A stretch of DNA of 14,337 bases, from positions 1-14,337 of the forward strand of contig JBDTWM010000072.1 of the NCBI GenBank assembly GCA_040006675.1, read 5' to 3'. This stretch comes from Austwickia sp040006675 (GTDB lineage Bacteria > Actinomycetota > Actinomycetes > Actinomycetales > Dermatophilaceae). The stretch's first letter is position 1; every line of letters starts with the position of its first letter. The notes under the pieces were generated by a model. The model searched no databases. It was given only the letters and a program-made list of their open reading frames with translations, and was not told the DNA's origin. Positions 5,414 through 13,483 of the stretch are shown here, in pieces. The translations under genes and the position numbers were made by a program.

Positions 5414-8400
5414 CATGATGCGCCCGCTTTCGTTCGACCACCTCATGGGGTGGGCTCTGACGGAGCTGGCACAGGACGATGCGATCTTTGGCTGCCGCAA
5501 GGAACACTTCTGGCACTCGTCGGGCAAGCTGGTGACGAACCCCTTCGGGGACCGCCTCTCGTCACCGGTGGGTCCCGCAGCGGGTCCCCAGACCCAGCTT
5601 GCGAACAACATCGTCGTGGCCTACCTGGCAGGTAGCCGGTTCATGGAACTCAAGACTGTCCAGAAGATGGACGGCGAGGAGATCCGCCATGCTGTCCCGA
5701 AGCCGTGCATCGAGGCGACGGACGAGGGTTACAACTGCGAATGGTCGACCGAGCTGACCGTGCCGCAGGCATTCGACGAATACCTGAAGGCCTACTTCGC
5801 CATCGCGGTGCTGTCCAAGGAGCTCGAGCTCGGCACCATCGAGGACCTGGCGTTCAACATCTCCGTGGGCTATGACCTGGAGGGCGTGAAGGGCGACAAG
5901 GTCAACACGTACCTGGAGGGGATGAAAGACGCCTCCAACACGGTCATCTGGAAGGAATGTCACGCCTGGGTGGAGGCCCACCTCGGTGAGCTGAAGCGCT
6001 TCACCCACGAGGACCTGGTCAACCTCAGCCCGAAGATCACGAACTCCTGCACTCTGTCCACGCTCCACGGGTGCCCGGCCGACGAGATCGAGAAGATCGC
6101 GAACTATCTGATCGAGAACAAGGGCTTCAACACTTTCGTCAAGTGCAACCCCACGATGCTCGGCTACGAGCACGCGCGGTCCGCGCTCGACAAGATGGGG
6201 TTCGACTACATCCAGTTCACCGACCACCACTTCAAGGCGGATCTGCAGTTCGAGGACGCCGTGCCGATGTTCGAGCGGCTCACGGAGCTGGCCCGAAAGA
6301 ACGATCTCAAGTTCGGTGTGAAGCTCACGAACACCTTCCCGGTGGACGTCGCGGCGGGCGAGCTGCCCAGCGAAGAGATGTTCATGTCGGGGCGCAGCCT
6401 CTACATCCTGTCGCTGTCACTGGCGCAGAAGCTCACCCACGCGTTCAACGGCAAGCTGCCGATCTCCTTCTCCGGCGGCATCGACGCGTTCAACATCCAG
6501 GCAGTCCTGAACACCGGCATCCAGCCGGTCACGGTCGCGACGACGATCCTCAAGCCGGGCGGGGCCATGCGCTTCAACCAGCTCTCGGACAAGGCCGTCG
6601 AGGTCATGACGGACTACGACGGTGTTGACGTGGCCAAGCTGGACCGGGCCGTCGAGGACATGTTCAACGACGAGCGGTTCCACAAGCGCTACCGCGAGAA
6701 GATCCGCTCCCGGAAGACGAGCTCCGCGCTTCCCCTCACGGACTGCTTCAAGGCTCCGTGCGAGGACGGCGGCTGCCCGATCAACCAGCAGATCCCGGAG
6801 TACCTGAAGGCGACCGCCGCCGGGGAGTTCAAGCGCGCGTTCGACATCATCGCGCTCGACAACACCGCGCCGACCGTCACCGGCGTCTTGTGCTCGCAGC
6901 AGTGCCGTGACCACTGCACCCGCCTGGACTACGACAAGTCGATCGACATGCGCGGCGTCAAGCTGATCGCGTCGGACAACGCCCAGGACGCGTACATTGC
7001 GCGCACGCAGGCGCCCGCCCTGGCGACCGAGAACAAGGTGGCCGTCATCGGTGGCGGCCCGGGTGGTCTGGCGGCGGCGATCTTCCTGCGCCGCAACGGG
7101 ATGGACGTCGAGGTCTTCGAGCGGCTCGATGGACCGATGGGAATCGTGAAATACATCATTCCCAAGTTCCGGATCAGCCGTGAGCAGATCGACCGTGACT
7201 ACCAGCTCGCGGTCGCGCTCGGTGTGGCGTTCCACTTCAACTGCGACCCCGACTACAACCTCGAAGAGCTGCGCAAGACGTATAGCCACGTCGTGATCGC
7301 AACAGGCTCGTGGGGTCCGGGGATGAGCCCCGTGAAGGAGGGGCAAGAGAACATCACGGACGCCTTGGACTTCCTCTGGAAGACCCAGAACGAAGAGGGC
7401 CACACGTTCGGCAAGCGTGTCGCGATCGTCGGCGCCGGCGACGTCGCCATGGACTGCACGCGGACCGCCGCGCGTTGGCCGGGTGTCGAGGTCTCCGAGC
7501 TGGTCTACCGGCGCACTGAGCCGTTCATGCCGGCCACCCAGCACGAAGTCAACACGGTGCGCGCCGAGGGTCTCACCATCTACGAACTGCTGGCTCCTGT
7601 GTCGTACGACGGCACGATGCTGCGCTGCGAGGAGATGACGCTGGGCGACGTCGACGCGAGCGGTCGCCGTTCGGTCAAGGGCACGGGCAACTACGTCGAG
7701 ATGCAGTTCGACACGGTCGTCGGCGCCACCGGTGCGACGATCGAGTCCGAACCGTACGAGCGCAACGGCATCAAGCTCGACGGGCGCGGCAAGGCGGTCC
7801 TGGACCGCAACTACCAGTGTTCCGTCGACGGTTGCTTCGTGATCGGTGACGGGCGCCAGGGTCCGGCGACGGTGGTCGAGGCACTCGGTGACGCCAAGGT
7901 GGTCTGCAAGGCGATCCTGGAGTCCCAGGGCATCACGCCGGACTACGCCGAGCCGCACCCGACCGTGCACCAGAAGCCGGAGCCGATCTATGAGCACCGC
8001 GCGCTGCTGATCGCGGAGATCAACGGTAAGGCTGAGGGCGACCGCTGCCTGTCCTGCCAGGACATCTGCGAGATCTGCACCGAGGTCTGCCCGAACCGCG
8101 CCAACGTGGCGATCACCGTGCCCGGGTTCTCCGACCCGCACCAGATCGTCCACATCGACGGCCTGTGCAACGAGTGCAACACGTGCGGCACGTTCTGCCC
8201 GCACGCTGGTCTGCCCTACAGGGACAAGATCACCGTGTTCTGGACGCGCGAGGACTTCGACGACTCGACCAACGCCGGCTTCCTCCCGCTGCCGGGCAAG
8301 GAGCACACGTACCTCGTGCGTTTGCCGGGCGGCGACGTCTTCGAGCACAGCCAGTTGCTGGACTACCAGCGGGCGAACAAGCTCACGGCCGAGATGGAGC

Positions 8401-8456
8401 GGGTGTTGGAAGCCCTCGAAGGCAGCTACTCCTACCTCCTCACGCCGGCATTGTGA
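5406..8456 (+). CDS. ygfK: YgfK, Fe-S flavoprotein oxidoreductase of the urate/purine catabolic cluster
   Basis: A 1016-aa multidomain oxidoreductase (E. coli YgfK is about 1030 aa), long labelled 'putative selenate reductase' and now tied to anaerobic urate breakdown. Residues 1 to about 430 form a dihydroorotate-dehydrogenase-like barrel (SSPVGPAAGPQTQLANNI, ELKTVQKMDG, SGGIDAFN, LKPGGAMR). Next is a GltD-like Fe-S linker with Cys447, 452, 457 (CEDGGCPINQQIPEYL) and Cys496, 500, 504. Then comes a GltD-like NAD(P)H/FAD module with dinucleotide loops at VIGGGPGGLAAA (547-558) and VGAGDVAMDC (675-684) and the FAD end motif VIGDGRQGPATVVEALGDA (812-830). A ferredoxin-like end has Cys881, 884, 888, 891, 895 and Cys921, 924, 927, 931. 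The inferred role is moving electrons from NAD(P)H to the purine substrate. GTG 5406 is chosen over ATG 5415 because AAGGAG (5394-5399) is 6 nt before it. ssnA follows after 13 bp. All expected domains and cysteines appear intact. Confidence 0.93.
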   Translation: MGDMMRPLSFDHLMGWALTELAQDDAIFGCRKEHFWHSSGKLVTNPFGDRLSSPVGPAAGPQTQLANNIVVAYLAGSRFMELKTVQKMDGEEIRHAVPKPCIEATDEGYNCEWSTELTVPQAFDEYLKAYFAIAVLSKELELGTIEDLAFNISVGYDLEGVKGDKVNTYLEGMKDASNTVIWKECHAWVEAHLGELKRFTHEDLVNLSPKITNSCTLSTLHGCPADEIEKIANYLIENKGFNTFVKCNPTMLGYEHARSALDKMGFDYIQFTDHHFKADLQFEDAVPMFERLTELARKNDLKFGVKLTNTFPVDVAAGELPSEEMFMSGRSLYILSLSLAQKLTHAFNGKLPISFSGGIDAFNIQAVLNTGIQPVTVATTILKPGGAMRFNQLSDKAVEVMTDYDGVDVAKLDRAVEDMFNDERFHKRYREKIRSRKTSSALPLTDCFKAPCEDGGCPINQQIPEYLKATAAGEFKRAFDIIALDNTAPTVTGVLCSQQCRDHCTRLDYDKSIDMRGVKLIASDNAQDAYIARTQAPALATENKVAVIGGGPGGLAAAIFLRRNGMDVEVFERLDGPMGIVKYIIPKFRISREQIDRDYQLAVALGVAFHFNCDPDYNLEELRKTYSHVVIATGSWGPGMSPVKEGQENITDALDFLWKTQNEEGHTFGKRVAIVGAGDVAMDCTRTAARWPGVEVSELVYRRTEPFMPATQHEVNTVRAEGLTIYELLAPVSYDGTMLRCEEMTLGDVDASGRRSVKGTGNYVEMQFDTVVGATGATIESEPYERNGIKLDGRGKAVLDRNYQCSVDGCFVIGDGRQGPATVVEALGDAKVVCKAILESQGITPDYAEPHPTVHQKPEPIYEHRALLIAEINGKAEGDRCLSCQDICEICTEVCPNRANVAITVPGFSDPHQIVHIDGLCNECNTCGTFCPHAGLPYRDKITVFWTREDFDDSTNAGFLPLPGKEHTYLVRLPGGDVFEHSQLLDYQRANKLTAEMERVLEALEGSYSYLLTPAL

Positions 8457-8469
8457 GCGGGAGATACAG

Positions 8470-9795
8470 ATGATTATCGACAACGGTCCCGTCATCACGA
8501 ACGACCCGGACAACCCGTTCATCGAGAACGGCGCCGTCCGGATCGAGGGTGACACCATCACGGCAGTCGGCGCCTCGGCCGCGATCCGCGGTGCACATGC
8601 GGGCGAGGAGGTGGTGGACGTCGGCGGACGGGTGATCCTGCCCGGTCTCATCAACGCCCACACCCATGCCTACAGTCACTACGCCCGCGGGATGGCCGCG
8701 ACCCAGCAGGGGACCACCTTCACGGGTGTCCTCCATATGTTGTGGTGGAAGCTCGACCGGCTGCTCGAGATGGAGGACGTCGAACTCAACACCTCGACGA
8801 CCTTCCTGGAGTCGATCCGCAACGGGATCACCACGGTGTTCGACCACCACTCGAGCCCTCACGCCGTCCTCGGCTCCCTGCAGACGCAGGCCGAGGCGGC
8901 CCGGGCCCTCGGGATCCGCGCGAGCCTGTGCTACGAGACCTCCGACCGCGACGGCCCGGAGATTCTCGCCCAGCAGATCGAGGAGAACGTCTCCTTCATG
9001 AAGGAGACCAACTCCGGCGAGCAGGACCTGATCAAGGGCTTGTACGGCATCCACGCCTCGTTCACGGTCTCGCAGGAGACGCTGGAGCGTGTTGTGGCGG
9101 CTGTAAAGGATGCCGGCGTCACCGGCTTCCACGTGCACACCGCGGAGGGCCCGGAGGACGAGCCCAACTCCGAGGGCGTGTGCGGTAAGCGCATCGTGGA
9201 GCGGTTCAACGATGTCGGCCTGCTCGGGGATCAGACGATCCTGGTGCACTGCGTTCACCTGAACGAGGCCGAAATGGACCTCGTCAAGGCCACGGACACC
9301 TCCGCGGTCACGAACCCGCACTCCAACATGGCAAACGCGGTAGGCGTGACCAAGTTGACCGAGATGCTGCGCAAGGGCATCCGTATCGGGCTTGGTACGG
9401 ACGCCTACCTGGCGGACGTGCTGCAGTCGGCGTCCGTGGCCAAGGTCGTGCAAAGTCACCGCCTGGGCGACCCGACGGTCGGATTCATGGACGCGGCCAC
9501 GGCGCTCTTCCAGAACAACCCGGCCATCGCGGGCAAGTACTGGAAGAAGCCCCTCGGAGTCCTGAAGCCCGGTGCGTACGCAGACGTGATCACGCAGAGC
9601 TACGTGCCGCAGACCCCGATGAACGGGTCCAACACGATCGGGCACCTTCTGTTCGGCATGACCGGTGCCTTGACCAACGACACCATGGTCCACGGTCAGT
9701 GGATCATGCGCGATCGGAAGATCCTGACCGTGGACGAGGATCGGATCCTCGCCCGCTCGAGGGAGCGTGCGCCTCGCGTTTGGGCGCAGATGTGA
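8470..9795 (+). CDS. ssnA: SsnA, amidohydrolase-superfamily putative aminohydrolase
   Basis: A 441-aa metal-dependent hydrolase of the amidohydrolase superfamily (SsnA, close to chlorohydrolase/guanine-deaminase-like enzymes; E. coli SsnA is about 442 aa). The metal and catalytic set is complete: HTH with His64 and His66, HVH at 221-223, His260 and His263 in VHCVHLN, and Asp311 in GLGTDAY. Flanking small composite beta domains are formed by the ends (VIEGDTITAVG-like start; KPGAYADVI near the C-terminus). It is expected to hydrolyse a C-N bond of a purine-derived ring in the cytosol; the exact substrate is not readable from sequence. ATG 8470 has GGGAGA 5 nt upstream and lies 13 bp after the ygfK stop, so the two are co-transcribed and probably coupled. 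The old name refers to decreased stationary-phase survival in E. coli. Confidence 0.92.
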   Translation: MIIDNGPVITNDPDNPFIENGAVRIEGDTITAVGASAAIRGAHAGEEVVDVGGRVILPGLINAHTHAYSHYARGMAATQQGTTFTGVLHMLWWKLDRLLEMEDVELNTSTTFLESIRNGITTVFDHHSSPHAVLGSLQTQAEAARALGIRASLCYETSDRDGPEILAQQIEENVSFMKETNSGEQDLIKGLYGIHASFTVSQETLERVVAAVKDAGVTGFHVHTAEGPEDEPNSEGVCGKRIVERFNDVGLLGDQTILVHCVHLNEAEMDLVKATDTSAVTNPHSNMANAVGVTKLTEMLRKGIRIGLGTDAYLADVLQSASVAKVVQSHRLGDPTVGFMDAATALFQNNPAIAGKYWKKPLGVLKPGAYADVITQSYVPQTPMNGSNTIGHLLFGMTGALTNDTMVHGQWIMRDRKILTVDEDRILARSRERAPRVWAQM

Positions 9796-9867
9796 GTCAG
9801 TGACGCGATGGCGGTCGGCTGCCTCCCCCCGCACGTCGGACGGGATGAGCCGGCCGCCTCCGCACGC

Positions 9868-9883
9868 CCCCCGCTCGCGGGGG
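9868..9883 (+). terminator. GC hairpin between ssnA and ygeX
   Basis: CCCCCG-CTCG-CGGGGG is a 6-bp stem with a 4-nt loop (arms can be drawn to 7 bp). It lies in the only sizeable gap (137 bp, 9796-9932) of the + operon. There is no T run after it, so it may be a partial terminator, attenuator or mRNA-end stabiliser that sets ygeX level apart from ssnA. No clear promoter was found between it and ygeX. Confidence 0.45.
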
Positions 9884-9932
9884 ATGCTGGCGCTCGTCCC
9901 CGAAGCCATCACTCACCTACAGGAGCAGGAGT

Positions 9933-11057
9933 ATGAAACCGTCTCGTTGCATCAAGAACCCATACGTCGACCGAGCCAGCATCCCACCGCTGGACAGGGC
10001 CAGCGCGTACTTCCACGCGACTCTGCCCGGTTTCGTGCCGACGCCGCTGCGTCCCGCGCCGGAGACCGCAGAGGCCCTCGGCGTTCGGTCGGTGTATGTC
10101 AAGGACGAGTCGATGCGGATCGGCATGCCGGCCTTCAAGATCTTGGGGGCCTCGTGGGCCACTTACCGGGTCATGTGCGACAACTTCGGCGTCGAGCCCA
10201 GCCAGGACCCGAGCCTGGAGGAGCTCAAGCGCATGGTGAAGGTGTCCGGCAAGACGCCGACGCTCGTCTCGGCGACGGACGGCAACCACGGCCGCGCTGT
10301 CGCTCGCATGGCGAAGCTGCTCGACCTGCCGTCGATCATCTACGTGCCGCACGACATGGTCGAGAGCCGCATGAAGGCCATCTCGCGCAACGGAGCAGAC
10401 GTCCGCAAGGTCGACGGTAACTACGATGACGCGGTCGCCGCCGCGGCTTCCTTGCTGGACGACACCCACCTGGTGGTGTCGGACACCTCGTGGGAGGGCT
10501 ACACCGACTGCCCGCAGTGGGTCATCGACGGCTACGGCACGATGCTCTCCGAGATCACCGACCTCATCGACAAGCGCCGCGTGCCGGAACCCACCGTGGC
10601 CGCGTGCCAGGTGGGCGTGGGCGCGTTCAGCGCCGCGTTCGCCCGTGGCTTCGCGCACCGTCCGGCGCGGATGCTCGTCGCCGTCGAGCCGACCAGCGCC
10701 GACTGCCTCATGGAGTCGATCCTGAACGGCGGAGAGATCACCACTCTCGCGGAGACCCCCACGACCTGCATGGCTGGACTCTCGTGCGGGACTCCGTCGC
10801 CGCTCGCGTGGCCGACCAACAAGGCCGCGTACGACTATTTCGTCTCGACGGACGATGCCCACGCCGAGCAGGCCACTCGTCTTCTCTACGAGGATTACAT
10901 CAACGCGGGAGAGTCCGGTGCCGCCGGCCTCGCGGGCCTGCTGCAGCAGGGCAAGGAGCTCGGCCTGAACAAGGACGACGACGTCCTGGTCATCCTCACC
11001 GAGGGGGTCACCGACCCGGTGAACTTCGCCCGGATCGTCGGCACGCAGGTCGTGTGA
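9933..11057 (+). CDS. ygeX: diaminopropionate ammonia-lyase (PLP-dependent)
   Basis: A 374-aa fold-type II PLP enzyme predicted to convert 2,3-diaminopropionate to pyruvate and two ammonia. The PLP lysine is Lys69 in MPAFKILGA; SATDGNHGR (113-121) holds the phosphate-loop Asn and Asp116, and Asp184 lies in SDTSWEGY. These match the lysine and two aspartates described for E. coli YgeX (K77, D120, D189, from memory). CMAGLSCGTPSP is the family's two-cysteine loop. ATG 9933 has AGGAG at 9921-9925, 7 nt upstream. It is last in the + operon, 137 bp after ssnA, and ends at a convergent hairpin terminator. In E. coli ygeX sits between ygeW and ygeY; here it has moved to the opposite operon. In this setting the substrate likely arises from the urate ring, giving pyruvate as the carbon product. 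Confidence 0.94.
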   Translation: MKPSRCIKNPYVDRASIPPLDRASAYFHATLPGFVPTPLRPAPETAEALGVRSVYVKDESMRIGMPAFKILGASWATYRVMCDNFGVEPSQDPSLEELKRMVKVSGKTPTLVSATDGNHGRAVARMAKLLDLPSIIYVPHDMVESRMKAISRNGADVRKVDGNYDDAVAAAASLLDDTHLVVSDTSWEGYTDCPQWVIDGYGTMLSEITDLIDKRRVPEPTVAACQVGVGAFSAAFARGFAHRPARMLVAVEPTSADCLMESILNGGEITTLAETPTTCMAGLSCGTPSPLAWPTNKAAYDYFVSTDDAHAEQATRLLYEDYINAGESGAAGLAGLLQQGKELGLNKDDDVLVILTEGVTDPVNFARIVGTQVV

Positions 11058-11090
11058 CACGCCGCGCCCCATCCTGCGCGGGTGCGCGAT

Positions 11091-11123
11091 GAAGGGCCGG
11101 AACCCTGGGGTTTCCGGCCCTTC
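11091..11123. terminator. bidirectional terminator between ygeX and carbamate kinase
   Basis: GAAGGGCCGGAA (11091-11102) and its exact reverse complement TTCCGGCCCTTC (11112-11123) form a 12-bp stem with a 9-nt loop, in the 93-bp gap between two convergent operons. The A/T ends of the stem suit termination in both directions. Confidence 0.75.
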
Positions 11124-11150
11124 TGCGCGCGATGGGGGGAAGCGCTGGGT

Positions 11151-12083
11151 TCAGGAGATGACCCAGGTCCCCGTCTCGCCCCGCAGGCCCTCGGGGAGCT
11201 TGTCGAGCGAAGTGATCAGGGTGCGTCGGCCCGGCCCGGACTTGGCGAAGTTGATCGCAGCCTGGATCTTCGGGCCCATGGAGCCCGCAGGGAACTGTCC
11301 CTCCGCCATGTACTTCTCGGCGTCGGTCACGGTCATCTCGGACAGGTCCCGCTGAGTGGGCTTGCCGAAGTCGATGGAGACCTTCTCGACACCCGTGAGG
11401 ATGGCGAGCGAGTCACACTCGGTGTCAGCCGCCAGCAGGATCGACGTCAGGTCCTTGTCGATGACCGCGTCGATGGCCTGAGTCCAGCCGTCCTGCGTGA
11501 CCACCGGGATGCCGCCGCCGCCGCCGGCGATGACGACGTAGCCGGACGCGACCAGGTCGCGCACGGACTCCTTCTCAAGGATGGTCACGGGCGTCGGGGA
11601 CGCGACAACCTCTCGCCAACCGCGGCCGGAATCCTCGATGAACGTCTTGCCCTTGGCGACGTACTCGTCGGCTTGCTCCTTGGTGAAGAAGGCGCCGATG
11701 GGCTTGGTCGGGTTGGCGAAGCCGGGGTCGTTGGCGTCGACGAGGCAACGTGACACGACGGTCGTGACCGCCTTGCCGGAAACGCCCTGCTTGGTCATCT
11801 GGTTCTCGATGGCGTTCTGCAGGTGGTAGCCGATGTAGGACTGGCTCATCGCGACGCACTCGGACAGCGGCATGATGCGCTCCTCGTGCATCCCCGCCTT
11901 GCCAAGGTCGATGTTCGTCTTGATCATCCCGACCTGGGGGCCGTTGCCGTGGCAGATGACGACCTCGTGGCCGTCCTTCAGCAGACCGACGATCGGGGTG
12001 GCGATGACGCCGACGGTCTCGACAAGCTCGTCGAAGTCGACGCCGAGGGCGTTGCCGCCCAAGGAGACCAAGATTCGCGACAT
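11151..12083 (-). CDS. arcC: carbamate kinase
   Basis: A 310-aa amino-acid-kinase-fold enzyme catalysing carbamoyl phosphate + ADP to ATP + carbamate (then NH3 and CO2); E. coli ArcC/YqeA are about the same length. Motifs: SLGGNAL (7-13), CHGNGPQVG (44-52), ASPTPVTI (161-168), IAGGGGGIPV (185-194), IDKDLTS (208-214, Lys210) and MGPKIQAAI (269-277, Lys272). The ATG at 12083 is preceded on the - strand by a GAGGAAG-type site about 5 nt away. It is the last gene of the - operon after ygeY (88-bp gap with a hairpin). Next to YgeW, which would form carbamoyl phosphate, it is the likely ATP-yielding step; by position it is the counterpart of yqeA. No arginine deiminase genes accompany it, arguing against the usual arginine role. 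Confidence 0.95.
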   Translation of the reverse strand: MSRILVSLGGNALGVDFDELVETVGVIATPIVGLLKDGHEVVICHGNGPQVGMIKTNIDLGKAGMHEERIMPLSECVAMSQSYIGYHLQNAIENQMTKQGVSGKAVTTVVSRCLVDANDPGFANPTKPIGAFFTKEQADEYVAKGKTFIEDSGRGWREVVASPTPVTILEKESVRDLVASGYVVIAGGGGGIPVVTQDGWTQAIDAVIDKDLTSILLAADTECDSLAILTGVEKVSIDFGKPTQRDLSEMTVTDAEKYMAEGQFPAGSMGPKIQAAINFAKSGPGRRTLITSLDKLPEGLRGETGTWVIS

Positions 12084-12119
12084 AATGTCTTCCTCTCTGA
12101 TGAGTGGTTCGTCAACGCA

Positions 12120-12154
12120 GTCCGGGGCGACCGCCTCAGGCGATCGCCCCGGAC
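12120..12154. terminator. long hairpin between ygeY and carbamate kinase
   Basis: GTCCGGGGCGA (12120-12130) pairs with TCGCCCCGGAC (12144-12154); inside, after one mismatch, CGCC/GGCG (12132-12135 with 12139-12142) continues the stem. The structure is strong and begins 18 bases past the ygeY stop. It lacks a T run, so read-through into the carbamate kinase is plausible. Confidence 0.55.
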
Positions 12155-12171
12155 CACGGGAAAGCTATGGC

Positions 12172-13380
12172 CTACTTGTTGGCTGTGTAGACCGTCGGAA
12201 GCACGCTGTAGAGCGCGGCGCAGCGGACCAGGTCGTCCTTCCACTGCAGCTCGTTCGGGGCGTGCGCCTGGGCCTCAGAGCCCGGGCCGTAACCGATGGT
12301 CGGGATGCCGTGGCGACCCGCGGTGGCCACACCGTTGGTGGAGAACGTCCACTTGTCGATGCGGGGTTCGCCGAACAGTCCGCGGTGCGCCTCAGCGGCA
12401 GCCTGGACCTCGGGGGAGTCCTCCGCCAGCACCCAGGTCGGGAAGTAGCACTGCTGGCCGTATTCCGTACCGGTCCACGCGGTCGACTTGTAGTCGTAAC
12501 AGGACACCTTGGCGCCGAACTTCTTGACCGCCGGCAGCTCCTCGATCTCCTTGATCGCGCCCTGCCATGACTCGCCGTCCGTCAGGCGACGGTCGAGGGA
12601 GACGGAGCAACTGTCCGCCACGGCGCACCGCGACGGGCTGGTGAAGAAGATCTCCGAGGTGGTGACGGTGCCCTTGCCCAAGAACTCGTCCACGTGGAGC
12701 TTGTCGTTCAGGTCGCGGATCTCCAGCAGGATCTCGGCCATCTTGTAGATGGCGTTGTCGCCGCGCTCCGGGGCGGAGCCGTGGCAGGACACACCGGCCA
12801 CGTCCACGCGGATCTCCATGCGGCCTCGGTGGCCACGGTAGATGCCCTTGTCGGTCGGCTCGGTGGAGACGACGACGTCCGGCTTCTCGTTCTCTTCCTC
12901 GATGAGGTAGAGCCAGCACATGCCGTCGCAGTCCTCTTCCTGGACCGTGCCGGCCACCATGTAGGTGTACTTGTCGTTGAGAAGTCCCAGGTCCTTGGCG
13001 ATCTTGCCGCCGTAGACCGCGGACACGACGCCGCCCAGCTGGTCGGACCCACCGCGGCCGCCGATGAGCTCGTCGTCCTCGAAGCCGTCGAACGGGTCGA
13101 ACTTCCAGTTGTCGACGTTGCCGACGCCGACACAGTCGATGTGGCCGTCGAAGCAGATCTTCGTCGGGCCGTTGCCCAGGTAACCGAGCGCGGAGCCGAG
13201 ACCGTCGATCCGGGTCTTGTCATAGCCGAGCTTGTCCATCTCGGCGACGATGAGGCGAGACTTGGCCTCTTCCTGGCAGCTCTCACCCTTGTTCTTGATG
13301 AGCGCGCGCAGGAACGCGGTCATGTCGGCGCGGTAGCTCTCTGCAACTTCGCTGACCTTCGCGTAGTCGATCTCGGGCAT
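12172..13380 (-). CDS. ygeY: YgeY family M20 metallohydrolase
   Basis: A 402-aa M20/ArgE/DapE-type hydrolase of the YgeY group ('selenium metabolism-linked hydrolase' in family names; E. coli YgeY is about 403 aa). The two-metal site is complete: DGHID with His80 and Asp82, bridging Asp113 in GGRGGSDQLGG, the catalytic/ligand pair Glu148-Glu149 in VQEEDCDG, Glu174 in STEPTD, and His373 in AQAHAPNE. The lid domain includes CHGSAPERGDNAIYKMAE (199-216). It likely hydrolyses an amide or carbamoyl bond in an intermediate of purine breakdown; the substrate is not readable. The start at 13380 gives the family-typical N-terminus and has GGAGGAAGAGAG just upstream. It lies 103 bp after ygeW and 88 bp before the carbamate kinase, each gap with a hairpin. 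Confidence 0.94.
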   Translation of the reverse strand: MPEIDYAKVSEVAESYRADMTAFLRALIKNKGESCQEEAKSRLIVAEMDKLGYDKTRIDGLGSALGYLGNGPTKICFDGHIDCVGVGNVDNWKFDPFDGFEDDELIGGRGGSDQLGGVVSAVYGGKIAKDLGLLNDKYTYMVAGTVQEEDCDGMCWLYLIEEENEKPDVVVSTEPTDKGIYRGHRGRMEIRVDVAGVSCHGSAPERGDNAIYKMAEILLEIRDLNDKLHVDEFLGKGTVTTSEIFFTSPSRCAVADSCSVSLDRRLTDGESWQGAIKEIEELPAVKKFGAKVSCYDYKSTAWTGTEYGQQCYFPTWVLAEDSPEVQAAAEAHRGLFGEPRIDKWTFSTNGVATAGRHGIPTIGYGPGSEAQAHAPNELQWKDDLVRCAALYSVLPTVYTANK

Positions 13381-13413
13381 GTGGTTCTCTCTTCCTCCAT
13401 GGGTGGCGGGGGC

Positions 13414-13434
13414 CGGGCGGGATCAGTCCGCCCG
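13414..13434. terminator. hairpin between ygeW and ygeY
   Basis: CGGGCGG (13414-13420) and CCGCCCG (13428-13434) form a 7-bp stem with a 7-nt loop in the 103-bp ygeW-ygeY gap. It is weaker than the other hairpins and could be an attenuator or an mRNA processing/stability element rather than a full terminator. Confidence 0.35.
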
Positions 13435-13483
13435 AACCCCGTGGGGTGTACGGGTGTGATGCTTCTCGATCAGCCGCGGGTTG

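Noticed and set aside
3897..5516. Long minus-strand open frame (539 codons) opposite the permease
   Set aside because: Asp/His/Arg-rich low-complexity translation, no domain, and exactly antisense to a clear NCS2 permease.
5406..8456. YgfK as a genuine selenate reductase
   Set aside because: The name is inherited; the visible domains are a flavin/Fe-S dehydrogenase chain and no selenium genes are present in the window.
6417..8663. Long open frame (748 codons) on the minus strand opposite ygfK and the start of ssnA
   Set aside because: It mirrors the GC-rich third positions of ygfK; composition is Arg/Asp/Val-heavy with no recognisable domain, while the + strand carries intact YgfK.
8440..9912. 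Minus-strand open frame (490 codons) opposite ssnA
   Set aside because: A shadow of the intact SsnA frame; no motif and no plausible ribosome site.
11151..12083. Carbamate kinase as part of an arginine deiminase pathway
   Set aside because: No arginine deiminase, ornithine carbamoyltransferase of the usual type or arginine antiporter is nearby; the neighbours are YgeY and YgeW.
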